64,000 bases of DNA from Notamacropus eugenii (GCF_028372415.1 NC_092872.1:391676853-391740852), one strand, 5' to 3'; positions 48,090-60,467 are shown, numbered from the stretch's first letter. Notes: generated by a model from the letters alone, not told the origin. Numbers and translations: made by a program.

Positions 48090-48639
48090 GACGTTAAAAA
48101 GCAGCCAGGAAGACACCACGCATGTGTTAATCTGCGCTGCAGCAGCGTGCATCACTTCCACTTTGACCTCAGAGTTAATCTGCATTCAGGCAGCAGCTCC
48201 AGTCATTTTCTTTTCATTTTCATTTTTTTTTTTAACTGGTGGATTGGGAAAGTGATGCGTGAGTGTGGGGGGCAAGTGTATATGTGAATGTGTCTGTGAA
48301 CGTTGTTCTCTCCTTTAACTACCTCTATGTGCCTTCCCCACCCCCACCTCTCACTCTTTTCTCTACTCTCTATTATATTATTCTCCAAGATTTGGGGAGC
48401 TGCTGCCTGAGCTGGCGCTTTGATTGTATCTGCAAGGGTTTTTGCAGTTGATCTTATTTCTGCACTCTGAATATCAATTCCCGTGACTGGGAGCAATGCA
48501 TTTTCCCACTGACGGAACCTGGTAGGGGAGGGTGGTGGTGGGGGAGCCACTACATAATAATAAGCATACTAATAGCAATAATAAAGAAAGGAGAGACCCG
48601 TCTGCAACCAAGAGGAAAGGAGGAGTAAAACACCAAACG
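48090..48639 (+). promoter_or_regulatory. GABRG2: GABRG2 proximal promoter and 5' UTR region
   Basis: Directly upstream of the GABRG2 start codon. No convincing TATA box at a fixed distance and no CpG island, as expected for a TATA-poor neuronal promoter. A 10-bp repeat gttaatctgc occurs at 48125-48134 and 48174-48183, each followed by a CAGCAGC-type motif. Purine-rich sequence (aagaggaaaggaggag) precedes the ATG. The transcription start cannot be placed from sequence alone. Confidence 0.6.
48496..48525 (+). other. Possible upstream ORF in the GABRG2 5' UTR (9 codons plus stop)
   Basis: An ATG at 48496 opens MHFPTDGTW and stops at TAG, 114 bases before the GABRG2 ATG. It matters only if transcription starts upstream of it. 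Confidence 0.3.
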
Positions 48640-48743
48640 ATGAGTTCTCCAGTTGCGAGAACAGGAAGCTGGGTACTCTCGTCTCCTGCATTTTCTCTGA
48701 AAATGATGGTGTGGGTTCTGCTCCTACTCGCCCTCCACCCGGG
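48640..48743 (+). CDS. GABRG2: GABRG2 first coding exon: GABA-A receptor gamma-2 subunit signal peptide
   Basis: Encodes the start of the gamma-2 subunit of the pentameric GABA-gated chloride channel, needed for synaptic clustering and benzodiazepine binding. The exon reads MSSPVARTGSW...SLKMMVWVLLLLALHPG. Human GABRG2, from memory, reads MSSPNIWSTGS...SQKMTVWILLLLSLYPG. The hydrophobic core VWVLLLLAL is the signal-peptide h-region. The ATG has the same immediate context (aaacgATGagttc) as in human. The exon holds 34 codons plus two bases, then a strong donor GGgtaaga, so the intron is phase 2. The paralogue GABRG1 has a different leader, so gamma-2 fits best. The mature-subunit exons lie beyond the window. 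Confidence 0.9.
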
Positions 48744-48751
48744 GTAAGATG
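48744..48751 (+). other. GABRG2: Splice donor of GABRG2 intron 1
   Basis: gtaagatg directly after the exon, close to the consensus GTAAGT. A TAA stop follows at once if unspliced, so the reading frame demands splicing here. Confidence 0.85.
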
Positions 48752-48863
48752 CGTTTCTTATGGGTTCGTATTGCATGGGAGGCAGGTGGGAGTGGGTAAG
48801 GAGAGAGACCTGTAGTTTGTATTGGAAACTATCCCCAGGACATAGAGGGTTTGGAGGCTGTAG

Positions 48864-49011
<148 letters not shown>

Positions 49012-49393
49012 TCGGGGAGGGGGAAGGGTGGTCTTCATTTTCCCTGGGAGATATTGGGTATGGGGGAGGGGGCGGTAAGCGACCACTGTGTAAAAGGATA
49101 ATGCAGGGAATAATGCAGGGGACTGCAGAATATTTTCCTCATCATTACCGCTGGATTTTTGGTTAAGTAGATTTATCCATGTCCTTATTTTGAGGCCATG
49201 GTAAGGTTTGGGTGGGGGGCTATGGAGAAAGTCAGCATTCAGGGACTAGAAGCATGAAAGAGATATTTGAATACAACCTTGCCCTGACTTCCAACGATTT
49301 TCCTTAACCTCTCTCAGTGTGCCATACTCCCTCCCATGTCGACCAACGTTGGGACCCTTTTTGTCCCTTACAGTTTCCTACTGAGAGAAAGCC

Positions 49394-49414
49394 TTCAGCA
49401 CCAAGGACAGCAGC
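49394..49414 (+). promoter_or_regulatory. RE1/NRSE (REST-binding) site in GABRG2 intron 1
   Basis: The core TTCAGCACCAAGGACAG, followed by CAGC, agrees at about 18 of 21 positions with the RE1 consensus (TTCAGCACC, two free bases, GGACAG, CGCC end). REST silences neuronal genes in non-neural cells. An NRSE in the first intron of rodent Gabrg2 has been described, as I recall. Position about 650 bp past the exon fits. The half-sites TTCAGCACC and GGACAG are intact with canonical spacing. Confidence 0.85.
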
Positions 49415-52400
49415 AAGACGCTGTGGGCCAAAATCAGCTCAGCGGATTAGCGTTTCTTTCCTAACTGTAGTGGGCATGGGGTAGGGGAGGTTAGCTGGTC
49501 CACAAAAAAAGGCTGCAACAGTCGGCCAACTGTAATTATATGTTATCTCTCATTCTGTCTGGCGCTATATTTCCAGTTCGTGTTCAATTGGTATGGGACA
49601 GATTAAGAGTAGAACTGATTGATTGAATGTAAGCATCCCTTGGAAAGAGTGAGTTCTGCCGCAGTGTTGAAGAATATGTTGAATTTGGAATATGTTTCAG
49701 CAGAACTATGTAATATACATTTAACTTCTTACTACTTGTCTGCGTTGAAGTGAGTGAAAATAGGAATTATTGGAATATGTGTGAGGTAGGGGAAGAGAAT
49801 AAAACAATATTTTGAATGGATTTTCTTCCCCCCCCCCCTTCTACTTCAGTTATCAGTAGCAGCAGAAAAGCCTTCTCATTAACATCTAAATCACTCTCTT
49901 AGCAGGACCTCTGTGACCTCAGGTAGTTAGGTCAGTGGCTTTCATTTTCCATTACAGATTCCTTTTCTACAGTCATGCACTAATCTCTCCTAGAGTTAGA
50001 AAACAAAACTCTCTGGAAAAGACAGGATCCCAAGGCCAGGCCCAAACTTTTACTGGGAGTGTAGACTGTTGTAGAGTAGAAGGTAGCAAGGAATGGTGGG
50101 AACAGTGACAATTAATAATGACATTAATTAATCCATAAATACCCACCCTCTTTGCTTGTCCCCTTATATGTCCCTTGGAAGACAATGGGAAGTGTCAGTC
50201 TGTAGTAAGGATGGAGAGCCTAGCAAAACAAGGATCTGAATGAGCAGGAGTACCAGGCAGAAGTAGAACCAGGCAGAAGTACTACCTCTCTATCTCTACC
50301 AATTTCCCCCTTTTTACTACAAAAATCAAAGCGTACTTTCATTAAGAGTCTCAGAGTAGGTGGTTCCTTTGATAGGAAAAAAGTTGTTTTTCTTCGATAA
50401 GCCTTTTGCCTATTGGAAAATTGAACTTTGTTTGTGGATAGCGAGTTATAGTTTCTGGGTTACTATTTCTGTACATGCAGAATCATTTATATTACCTTTA
50501 TTGCACTTCTTAGTAGGGTGGTCAGTAAATTTTCATTCAGTTAAATGCATTAGAGGTTTTATCCTAAAATTTCTGTTTTTAATCACTGTGTGTGTATCTG
50601 TTTATATAAGGGCTCTTAGTCCATATTATCAGTTAAAACAAAGCAATAGTGTTCATGATATATAATATATACGTATAAATAATATATATATGCACACACA
50701 TAATTTAAAATATTTTCTGATTTTCCTCTTCTTCCTACCCCTCCCTGTATTCTAATATCAGATAAAATATATGACTTGGTGGCATTTTTTTGCTTCCAGA
50801 ACAGGAAAAGGAAACTTTAAAAATTATTAAAATGATAAAACTATAAATGTTCAGGAATATTCTTATTATATCAAGTGTTAATTGAATTTACTTCTGTGAT
50901 AGTGAGAGATCTTTGGTGTAAAAGATGTGATTTTTAAAAGTCCTCTTTTATGACCAAATAATCACAGTTCTTAATGTGTACATAAAAATGTCCTTTCCAA
51001 TTACTATGCCTATATCAACATAAATGAATAATATTTCCTCCATTTATGAGTGTTTACTTTGTTAAAGTAAAAAGGAAGTCAGGATATAATAAATCTGGCA
51101 ATTGTGGAGCCAGCACTGAAAAGAGTTAGTTTTGGTGGGATTCTTAGGGGGGAAAATACCATTATGGTTATACAATGTCAAACAATGAAAAAAATAAGTC
51201 AATGTCATATTTATAAAACTTTAAACCAGTTTTTTTTTCCTTCCTCCCTTAACCCCCTGCAAATTGATTTCATGTATTTGTTATATGGGTTTTATGTAAA
51301 TGCAAACTAAGAAAATTATGTAATTTGACTGAAAATCATAGCTAACACTTATATGAAAAGCTGGACAGGAAATGACTAAATTAAAAAATTACCCAGAACT
51401 GCATTGACAATTTAAACTGCATTTACATAAACTCAAGAAAATCAGTTCAATACATGTAGAATGTTTATTACAACTACGCTATTGAACAATCTGTCATTTA
51501 AATAACCATAAATAATATCTTAATTAACTAACACACGTGTCTCATTCTTATATAAATCACTATATATGGGATATATGATATGGGATTTACCTTTCCTTTG
51601 CAGATCTATTTTAAGTAATTGTGACATACCACAGGAAAATTAACCTACTCTACATATGTTGTCATTTGACAAAAGTTAAGAACTTTCAACTAATCAGAAT
51701 TTGCAATCATTCAGATCATATAATTATATAAAATACTAGAGCAGAATGAAAGAGAGACAGAGAGATATATAAACACAGAGACAGATACAGAAGGTGATGA
51801 AGGGAGACAGAGAAATAAAGACAAAGAGATAGAAATAGAGACAAAGAGAACTTAGAGATCAGCGAGTCCAAATCTCTTATTTAACAGATAAGAAATACAA
51901 AAGTTTCAAAACCAGTCTTTATAAGCTTCAATATTTGCAATTATATTACCTCCAGGACCTCCCTTCCCACCTGCCCTTGGCCTAAGGAAAATGAGATGCC
52001 AATTCACTCTAGAAATTTCTTTACAGACAATGAATTGGAATAAGAGTCAAAAGTAAAGGTGATTTTAAAAATTCAATAAGAATCCAAGGGTTCCTATCTT
52101 TCACTAAAGTTATAAAAAAGCTCATTATTTGTCAATATTAATCAACATATTTTGAAGAAAACCAGTTATCTCTTCCAATTTTTATTATAACAAATTATAT
52201 TGTTAGAAACATTTTCAAAATTCTCAAAAATGCTAAATTGTATTTTAAAATTTTCCAACATTTTGTGTTTAAGTGAATATAATAACCTTGTGGTGATATT
52301 TTTGAGACTATGAGCATATATGGAAATGAAACTTTGTTGCTGCTTAATTCACGTCGGTTAAATGATTCAATGAACTTTCTAATATTGATATAATCATTAT

Positions 52401-52740
52401 TATTAACATCCTTCATTATTTGGAAAATAAAACATATAAACTTGACATTTCTCACTATCCAATGACAAATATCCAGAAAAAAGTTGAAAACTTCAGTCTA
52501 TTAGTTAAGTGTTTCCCAATATCAAGCTAATCGACATCAAATGGCTTAAAAAACCCATCATTTATTCACTGGACTTTTAAAATTTCATTCAAATGATTTG
52601 TCACATAGACAGATATATACTATTTTAAAGTTAATTTAAGAGGAGAAAAGATGCAACTAAGCTATTGTACAATCATTTTACTTAAAATATGTGTCTGTGA
52701 TCTCATATATTTTATCTTTTTTGCTTTTTACTCAAGACCT
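49415..52740. other. GABRG2 intron 1, recognisable-repeat-poor stretch
   Basis: No coding sequence. AT-rich, few recognisable repeats. A low-complexity GA-rich patch at 51745-51850 is followed by a weak MIR-like piece to about 51910. Confidence 0.4.
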
Positions 52741-52860
52741 TCACTAAAAGTTGATCAGTTAATTAACTAGCATTTTTAAGGGTTTATTACATGCCAATCA
52801 TGTTACTAATCATTTGGGAAAGAAAAACAGACAAAAACATTGTCCCAGTGGAGGGAAGAA
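52741..52860 (-). mobile_element. L2/MIR-type 3' tail remnant
   Basis: Reads gggtttattacatgccaatc and gacaaaaacattgtcccagt, resembling the antisense L2 tail. Confidence 0.45.
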
Positions 52861-53429
52861 CATGTACAATGTTATTCATACAGACACATACAACTTTGCC
52901 AATGGAAATTTCCTTTGTTCAAGTTAAGTGATGGGTTCTATTCCCATACACAAATAGGCACTGACCTCTAGAAACCTCCCCTCATTGGGCATGGTATCAC
53001 ATTCTTATAATCCCTCCTCTTAGAAAGAATGAATTTGTTTGATAGTTTAGGATAGGAATTTCTGAGTAAAGTAGAATTATTCAAAAATACAAAATAAGTC
53101 CCATACCAATGTAGTGAGCCTCAGCAGTGGTAGTAATAGTGAAAAATGAAGTAGGCTGCCTAAAAAAACCTTTCAGGTAAGAAACAAAGGAGATTACAGC
53201 TTTCACTCTGATCTACAGTGCAATTGGTCTCAAGGTGGCAAAGCACTTCCAGCCTGGGCAAGGATTTGAAATCTGATAACAATTAATCAGTTAATAGAAA
53301 TAAAAATTTCCTTTTCCCAGCTCACCAATTTTCTTCCCAAAATTACTTTTCTATTTCTCCCTCTTAATAAAGCATATTCTCCAAGGTAAAGAGACAAAAG
53401 AGGCTTTATTTACTTTCTTTTAAAATGAA

Positions 53430-53525
53430 GAACTGGAGCTGGATAATCTCTACAGTCTATTTCACCTCTAAGCTCTAGCATTTACAATTTTCTGATCCTA
53501 GGTCTATTATCATAGCAGAATTGCT
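53430..53525 (-). mobile_element. MIR/THER1-type SINE fragment
   Basis: ctggataatctctacagtct followed by ctctaagctctagcattta resembles the antisense end of THER1-type SINEs. Confidence 0.45.
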
Positions 53526-53904
53526 TTCAAAGTCTTCCAAAGTAAATATTTGTCATAAATAAATCTCTATGGAGTTATGAATGGAATGGCCAAGAATTAT
53601 TAAAAATGAGTTGATTGGAGAACTGACAATGCTAGACTAAAATTACAGTAGAAATAGTTCATAAATCATACTGTTCAAGTTTGAGTCTGTTTGCTTCAAT
53701 GAGGCTAGATTTCTCCATTTTGATATCTTATAAATGGACATGTGGGAAGAAGGGAATTACAGCCTGCATTTTACAGAGTACAAGAGACTTTCTAAGCTTA
53801 GCAATAGAGTAGTTCCAAGATAAAAATTCCAAATTTCCCTTAAAATTTCAAAGCATCCTATCATTTCTTATCACATTTGATCCTCATAATCTATAGAAAT
53901 GTGT

Positions 53905-54036
53905 TATCTTCCAGTGGACTGTCAGCATCTTGAAGGCAGACGCAATTTTAAACTTGTCTTTTCACCCTCTGCACCTATTTTAGTGCCTTGCACATAGTAG
54001 GAGGGCAATGAATGATAACTGAATTGATTTTTTTAA
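53905..54036 (+). mobile_element. L2 LINE 3' end
   Basis: gtcagcatcttgaaggcaga, ttttagtgccttgcacatag and taggagggcaatgaatgata are the characteristic L2 3' terminus. Confidence 0.8.
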
Positions 54037-54149
54037 TCCCATTAAATAGTCATCACAGATGAAGGGAAAAAAGATATAGATTACAATGGTGACTTGCCCA
54101 AATTCAGTCAATAAATTAAATGACAGAGTATGGAGCTGTTAGACCAGTA

Positions 54150-56950
54150 ATGTCATGCTTAAATAAAAATGAATCCCTACAGCCACAGTAAATAACATAT
54201 CAATAATATCTATGTTGTATTGTATTTTTTATTTTCTTAAAATTTCTTAATTACATTTTAATCTGGTTCTGCTGGGATGAATTTGACATGTATGCAATAA
54301 ACAAGGTTGCTTTATACCAAGGCATTCCACAGAACAGTCTATCTGTCCAGTTTTATGATCAAAGACTAATCATTTTGAGGCTCTGAGCATACTATTGTTG
54401 AGAACATTTTTTTCAGTTCCTGTCAATATGTATTAAGTGCCTGTTATCTGCATTTTTGAAAGTTAAATTCTGAATTGTACCTAGTGCTATTCTGCAGAAG
54501 TCACAAGTCTAGTTCCTATTTTTTTCATTGTTGTTAACAACAAATGGTGGCAAAATAGACCCTTTGTATATGTATTTTTAAAAGAAGTTTTAGAAATATA
54601 TTTTCTCCCCCATTATGCTGTGGTTATAGAATCAGAGTCAAGCAATAGTAATTCAGATGTTAAATAAGTACATAACCTGTTATCTGTTTATAGAAGAAGC
54701 AAAATTTTCCACTCTCCTCTGAAAATTTGCAGATGGGTCAAATTCACTGGAAAGATGTTGAGTCAACTTTTATCTTACAAAAAAATTTAAATAGTGATCA
54801 TATTCAAATTTAAATAGTGAAACAATTTTAAGAATAATTCAAAAAATAATATTGTTGCCTTAAATATCTATGTATTTAAAGTAAAAATGCTTCTGCCTAT
54901 AAGTAATTGCTTTATTCGTGAAGATACCATGAAAGCGTCCAATAGATTGAATTTTGAAGAACTCATGTACTGCATGTTAAATTATCTCAAATTCTTTCAT
55001 GTTTCAATGACATAACACCTATAGTTTGCATGATGATTTGTAATTTTCAAAACCCTATTGCATCAATTCACTTATTTTGATTACTACAATTTTATGGTAA
55101 AAAAAATAGTTACAGGTGCTCATATTTCCATTTAATAGTTGCAGGAACTCAATATTAAAAATTTAATTGCTTTTCATATTGTTCAAGGTCTAGGGAATTG
55201 TGGAACCAGCACCAGAACCCAGACAGTAATATAAATACATAATATGTACGTAGATATACAGGATGGCACTTCATTCCTATCAGAAAGACCTTTCATTATT
55301 TTTGTTATAATACCAATCACACAAATTTAAGTCATTTTTCCTTTACTTCTAATAACATTTTAAAATAATTTAAAATACGTTTATCCATTGAATTTTGAAT
55401 GCAAAGCGCTGAAATCTTCCATCTTACAAGAAAATTTGCTATTCACTTTACTTCAACTTTTTCTTCAACAGTGCTGAGAGCTAATATCCTTTAAAAAAAA
55501 GAATGGAAAATTTCCTACTAAGTTGCACATACTAGTAGATTATGAGAGAAATGAAATTATACAATAATAGAAATTATTTTGCTATTATAATAAAGGAGTA
55601 CATAATATAGTTATAATTGTATATTATTATAAACTTTGTTGTATAACTGTGTGTGGATAAAGTACTATACAAATTCTAAATAGCCACTTCTAACACTCCC
55701 ACCCATCTATACAGAACCATATGAAATCCAAATAGCATAGTCATGTTTAACAAGGGGTGGAATAAGGAGAAATTCTTTAAATTATTGAAGCATATAAATT
55801 ACACAATTTCTGCTGTAAAGATCAGTGGAAAACCAAGTCTACTGAAACACAAATTTTGTATTCAGATTATTTAATTGAATTGTTTATATGGACTGGAGAC
55901 TACAAGAACTGAATCTTCCACTTCTTTCATCATCTATATTTCCATCTTTATCTTTTTTTGAAATACAAAATGAAAAATAGGATATCAGTACCTACAAAGC
56001 TTTATATCATCCAAATTTATTTTTGTTTGTTTTTAAATGAAATTTCCCTATGTGTTTGAGTTAGGTACATCTTTTCAAGGATTTATAATTTAAAATCAGG
56101 TATATGGGATAAGATTGCTTACAGCTGAAAGCTGGGCTTGTTTTGATTCTGTGAATAGCAGTGACAGGAAGATATCAGTCACTCAGAAAATCTGATGCTG
56201 TCCTGACAACAACTGAAAATGAGTGAGAGTGAAATATGATGGATGATTATAGAAACACACATGTGATATGGAGATGGGAGTCCAAAATGACCTTCACTCT
56301 GACCTGTGATTCACTACCACAATGTGGGTAGTCATTGTCACTGTGTTAATTTGGGACTATTGGATTTTTAGGTGTTTGTTTATCACCAAGCATAAACATG
56401 GTTTAAGACTTCAAATGTCTGGATTACGTATTAGCAAAAGATACTTTTTTTGCCTAAAAGAAACATCATTGTTTTTTTTTTCCCTTTGATAACTAGTAAG
56501 AGAATTTTTTTAAGATGATGTAGTTTCAGTGTATTTTACAAATCCAGAAAATTTCAGGGATATATTTAGGACTGGGATAATGCTTTGGGATTTCAGTTGG
56601 AGGATAAATAGAGGTGACATTATTAATTTGTATGAAGAGAATGGAAAGATTGAATATAGAAATAGAATGATGCAAGAAAAAATTGAGCAACTGTGGAATC
56701 CTTTCCTTCTTTGAACCTAGAGTAAACATTCTCAAGACCTCTTGACTGATACATATTTCAAATAAAATATATTAAAACAGTGACATAGGTTATTGACACT
56801 AATAAATGGATGTTTGAATCAGGAATTATCATGAAAAGATTAGGAAATAGGTGAAAATTATTTATTCTTCTTTCTTTGTTGATATGTATATGAGTGCTCT
56901 TTGGAGTCAAATTAGACTTAATCTCTTTGGGGATCTTGAAAGGCATTATG
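54150..56950. other. GABRG2 intron 1, unassigned AT-rich DNA
   Basis: No gene or clear repeat recognised. A 61-aa frame at 56529-56714 shows no family resemblance. Confidence 0.35.
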
Positions 56951-56954
56951 TTAT

Positions 56955-57130
56955 TAAAGAAAGCACCCTGATTTCAGAAGACCTGTGTTCTAATCTGACT
57001 TTCTATTGAAAGTTAGTTATATTAGATTATAAATCACTTCATTGCTTAGGTTTGTTTCTCTGACTATAAAATAAAGGAGTGGAACTAGATGCTGATCTTT
57101 AAGGTTCCCTTTAACTCTCACATTCCAATA
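56955..57130 (-). mobile_element. MIR/THER1-type SINE
   Basis: gacctgtgttctaatctgac, gactataaaataaaggagtg and gaactagatgctgatcttta in the layout of 8955-9130 and 36790-36965. Confidence 0.6.
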
Positions 57131-57194
57131 ACTAATATATACTGTAACCAGAAACCCCAGCATCCTGGAAAATTTGAAGTGTCCTTCAAGTTCT

Positions 57195-57240
57195 TGTATG
57201 TATGTGTATATGTATGTATGTATGTATGTATGTATATAGG
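57195..57240 (+). repeat. (TATG)n microsatellite
   Basis: TGTATG/TATG repeats, about ten units. Confidence 0.9.
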
Positions 57241-57269
57241 CATGTAGGCAGAGGAGGTAAAGTATTCTT

Positions 57270-58510
57270 TGCTCCCATCATCACTCTTAGATTCTGCTTT
57301 TTCTTCCTTCACTTAGCCTTTCTTTTGAGATTTGTGCTGTTCATATCTGCTATCCAAAGAAAACCATGTTTGCTGTTTTCTACAGACTGCAGAGTCACTT
57401 GTCTTTCTTCAATGAGTTTCATAACTAGCTTACAACTTTTCTCTCTTCCCCAACTCCTGCCCCAATACTACGGGAATTTACATATGTATGTGTATATATA
57501 TATATATGTATATGTATATACATATACATATATATATATACACATACATATGTGTATATATATATGTATATATATATACATATATATATACTCTCTCAAA
57601 TATCCTAATCACTCAGTTTCTTAACTTACTCAAGTCCCACAATGAACTCCTCTACCCCATCTCAGCCACACACATAAACACATACACACACACACACACT
57701 TCATATGGTATATGTACACATATACACATACTCTCAATCTTGCCATCACTAATGACCACCTCTGTGTTCAAGAATTCTTAACTCCCCATATTCTATGATA
57801 ATCTATTGATTTTTTTCAACTCTTTCTTTGCCTTACCTTAAAAACTCTATTCATCCACATTGTGACCCTGACTCTTCAGTTCTATCCCAGATCATTTCCC
57901 CTATAATAGCCATGAATTTTCTCCTCATCTTGACTCTTTGGTAAACCAATTCAACTGGACACTTATTGTCTCATGAATCGCTAACTTTGTTATCATGTCA
58001 CTGATTCCCCCATGACAATTCACTGACTTGAATCACTGAAACCATTCATTATCTTCTTGCCTACACAAATGATGAAGAGTGAAGGTAGAGAAATTCAAAT
58101 AATCTTTCTGATTAGGTCCACTATAAATATATGTCGTATAATCACAACTGGTTCCTCACTGCTGCTAGGCAATCATAATATTTCTTCCTTATCAATTTAC
58201 TATTCCACTCTCCATAGCAGCTTTTCCAAAAAATTTTCAGACTTCCTTAATCCTGATTGTTCTCCTTCCCCTCACTTTCTCTGCTAAGAATCTTGCCTCA
58301 TTTTTATCCCCTCTTTATCTCCTATCACTCAAGTAACTTCTGCCACTTTTTTTCCTTCAGCCCATCTCACAAGAAGAAGTGGATTTACTTCTTAACAAGG
58401 TTATCCTTTCTACTTGTTCAAGCAATCCATTCCATTTTGTGTCCTTCAAAGATTTTGTCATAAACACTCTTTCATTTATCTTCAATCTCTCTCTCCCTCT
58501 CCTTTCACTT
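57270..58510 (+). mobile_element. L2-clade LINE copy, left part (endonuclease region on)
   Basis: Parallel to 395-900 and 1180-1560: cagactgcagagtcacttgt, ttgccatcactaatgaccac and a caattcaactggacactt block. Interrupted by TA/CA microsatellites (57487-57590 and 57666-57700). Continues toward the reverse transcriptase until an L1/HAL1-lineage insertion. Confidence 0.65.
57487..57592 (+). repeat. TA-rich microsatellite within the L2 copy
   Basis: Mixed TATATA and ACATAT units of about 105 bp. Confidence 0.9.
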
Positions 58511-58529
58511 TGTCTATCTTCAGAAGTAC

Positions 58530-60095
58530 TTTACTTTTGATAGCTGCCTCCCCTAATCTGTTCTCCCTTCTATCACCTCCATCCCCTTAACCTCCTATTT
58601 TTCTGTAGGATGAAATAGATTTTTATACATAATTGAGTATGCACGTTATTTCCTTTTTGATCCAACTCCAGTGAGAGTAAGGTCCAAGCGCTAACCTTCC
58701 TATATCTACCATCTTCCCATTTTTGTAAAAAACTTTTATGCCTTCTTTTATGTGAGATAGTTTACCCTATTCTACTTCTTCCAGTTCATTCCTCTGCCTC
58801 ATTCCTTTACTTTATTTTTTATTTTTTAAGATATCATCCCATCATATTCAACTCATACCCAGATCTTCTATGTATACTTTCACCTGCCCTAACAATGTGA
58901 AAGTTCTTTAGAATTACTAGTATCATCTTCTCATACAAGAATGAAAATAAGTTAATCTTATTGAATCCTTATGATTTCTTTTTCCTGTTTACCTTTTTAT
59001 GTTTCTCTTGTCTTATATTTGAAAGTCACATTTTCTATTCAGCTCTGGTCATTTAATCAGGAATGCTTGAATGTCCTCTTTTTCATTGAACATCCATTTT
59101 TTTCTCCTGAATAATCATGCTGAGTTTTGCTGGGTAGGTGATTTTTTTGGCTGTAATTCTGGGTCATTTACATTCCAGAACATCACATACCAAACCCTAT
59201 GAATTTTTAATGTGGAAGCTGCTAAATTTTGTGTTATTCTGCCTGTGGCTCCGTGATCCTTGAATTGCTTTTTTCTGACTGCGTGAAATATGTTCTACTT
59301 CAGCTGTGAGCTCTGGCACTTGGCTATAATATTCATGGGAGTTTTCATTTTGGGATTTCTTTGGGGAAGTGATTGGTGGATTCTTTTAATTTCTGTTTTA
59401 CCCTCCAATTCTAGGATGTCAAGGAAGTTTTCCTTGGTAATTTCTTGAAATATGATTCTCAAGCTCTTTTTTTTTAAATCATAGACCACATAGTCTAGTA
59501 ATTCTTTAATTACAGCTACTGAACCTATTTTCCAGGTCAATTGTTTTTTTTTTTTTTCCAATGAGAAATTCCACATTTTCTTCTATTTTTTCTTTCTTTT
59601 GATTTTGTTTTATTGTTCCTTGATGTCTTATGGACTCATTAGCCTCCACTTACTCAATTCCAATTTTTAAAGAGTTGCTTTCTTTGGTGAATTTTTAACA
59701 TGTCTTTTTTCATTTGGCAATTCTACTTTTTAAGGAGTTGTTTTCTTCAGTGATTTTTTTGTCCATACTTTTTCCTTTTATTTTTGTGCTTTCTTTATTA
59801 ACTCTTTTTTTTCATAATTTGGAACTTCACTATTGGCTTTCTGGGGCATGATCTGCTGCTGGCTTAACAGGATGTCATCCACACTAGATTTTGCTTCCCT
59901 TTTACCATACTGAAACTGATTTTTCCTGCTGGCCTTCTAAGTTGTCTTGGGATGGAAATTTGTTTTACCCCATCCTTTTCTTGGTTCTGCTACTCCAGAA
60001 TTCATTTTGAGGTATTATATTATAGCTGTTTGAAGGTTAATTTGGGGGGGATTTCAGGTGAGTTCCTACCCTATTCCCCCACCATGGCTCCTTCT
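58530..60095 (-). mobile_element. Old HAL1-lineage element inserted in the L2 copy
   Basis: Minus-strand element about 1.57 kb long. Its 3' UTR (58530-59000) parallels the younger HAL1 3' UTRs: tttttatacataattgagta, ttcaactcatacc. Decayed ORF1 follows (about 59020-59840; a 93-aa open piece near 59576-59295), then a 5' end caccatggctccttctct near 60090. No ORF2. L2 sequence continues on both sides. Confidence 0.65.
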
Positions 60096-60350
60096 CTCCA
60101 AATTTGTTAATGATCTCTTGGTTGGCATATCAAATGGCCTTTTCTCCATCTTATACTCCTTGACTTCTTTTCAGCCTTTCACACTTGATCACTCTCTCCT
60201 TCTTTATACTCCTCTCTAGGTTGTTAGTTCAACACTCTTTCCGAGTTTTCCTCCTACCTATTCCATTGCTCTTTCTCTGTCTCCTTTGTTGGATCTTCCA
60301 ACAGATCATATTCTGTATCCATAGAAATCCTCCAGGATTCTTTCTCGGGT
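60096..60350 (+). mobile_element. L2-clade LINE copy, right part (reverse transcriptase)
   Basis: ctccaaatttgttaatgatc, then tcaaatggccttttctccat and ttctctgtctcctttgttgg are the L2 reverse-transcriptase stretch before the YADD box. It resumes the copy interrupted at 58530, with some L2 sequence missing at the junction. Confidence 0.65.
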
Positions 60351-60467
60351 CATCTGAAAAAAATATTTGATGTTATTGATAGTAATTAAATCCATGCAAG
60401 GTAATAAAATCATCAAGTAAAGAAAATGAGAGAGAAAATAATTTTTTATAGGAAGTTCAAGGCTTAA

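Noticed and set aside
47836-48550. Minus-strand frames of 79-115 aa next to the GABRG2 promoter
   Set aside because: No protein-like motifs, and they overlap the promoter and 5' UTR of GABRG2. A divergent transcript is possible but nothing supports a coding one.
48532-48639. N-terminal extension of the GABRG2 reading frame upstream of 48640
   Set aside because: It has no ATG (it opens at GTG), and the ATG at 48640 has the context and position of the known GABRG2 start.
57118-57781. Frames of 97-140 aa around TATG and TA repeats
   Set aside because: Microsatellite translations inside an L2 remnant.
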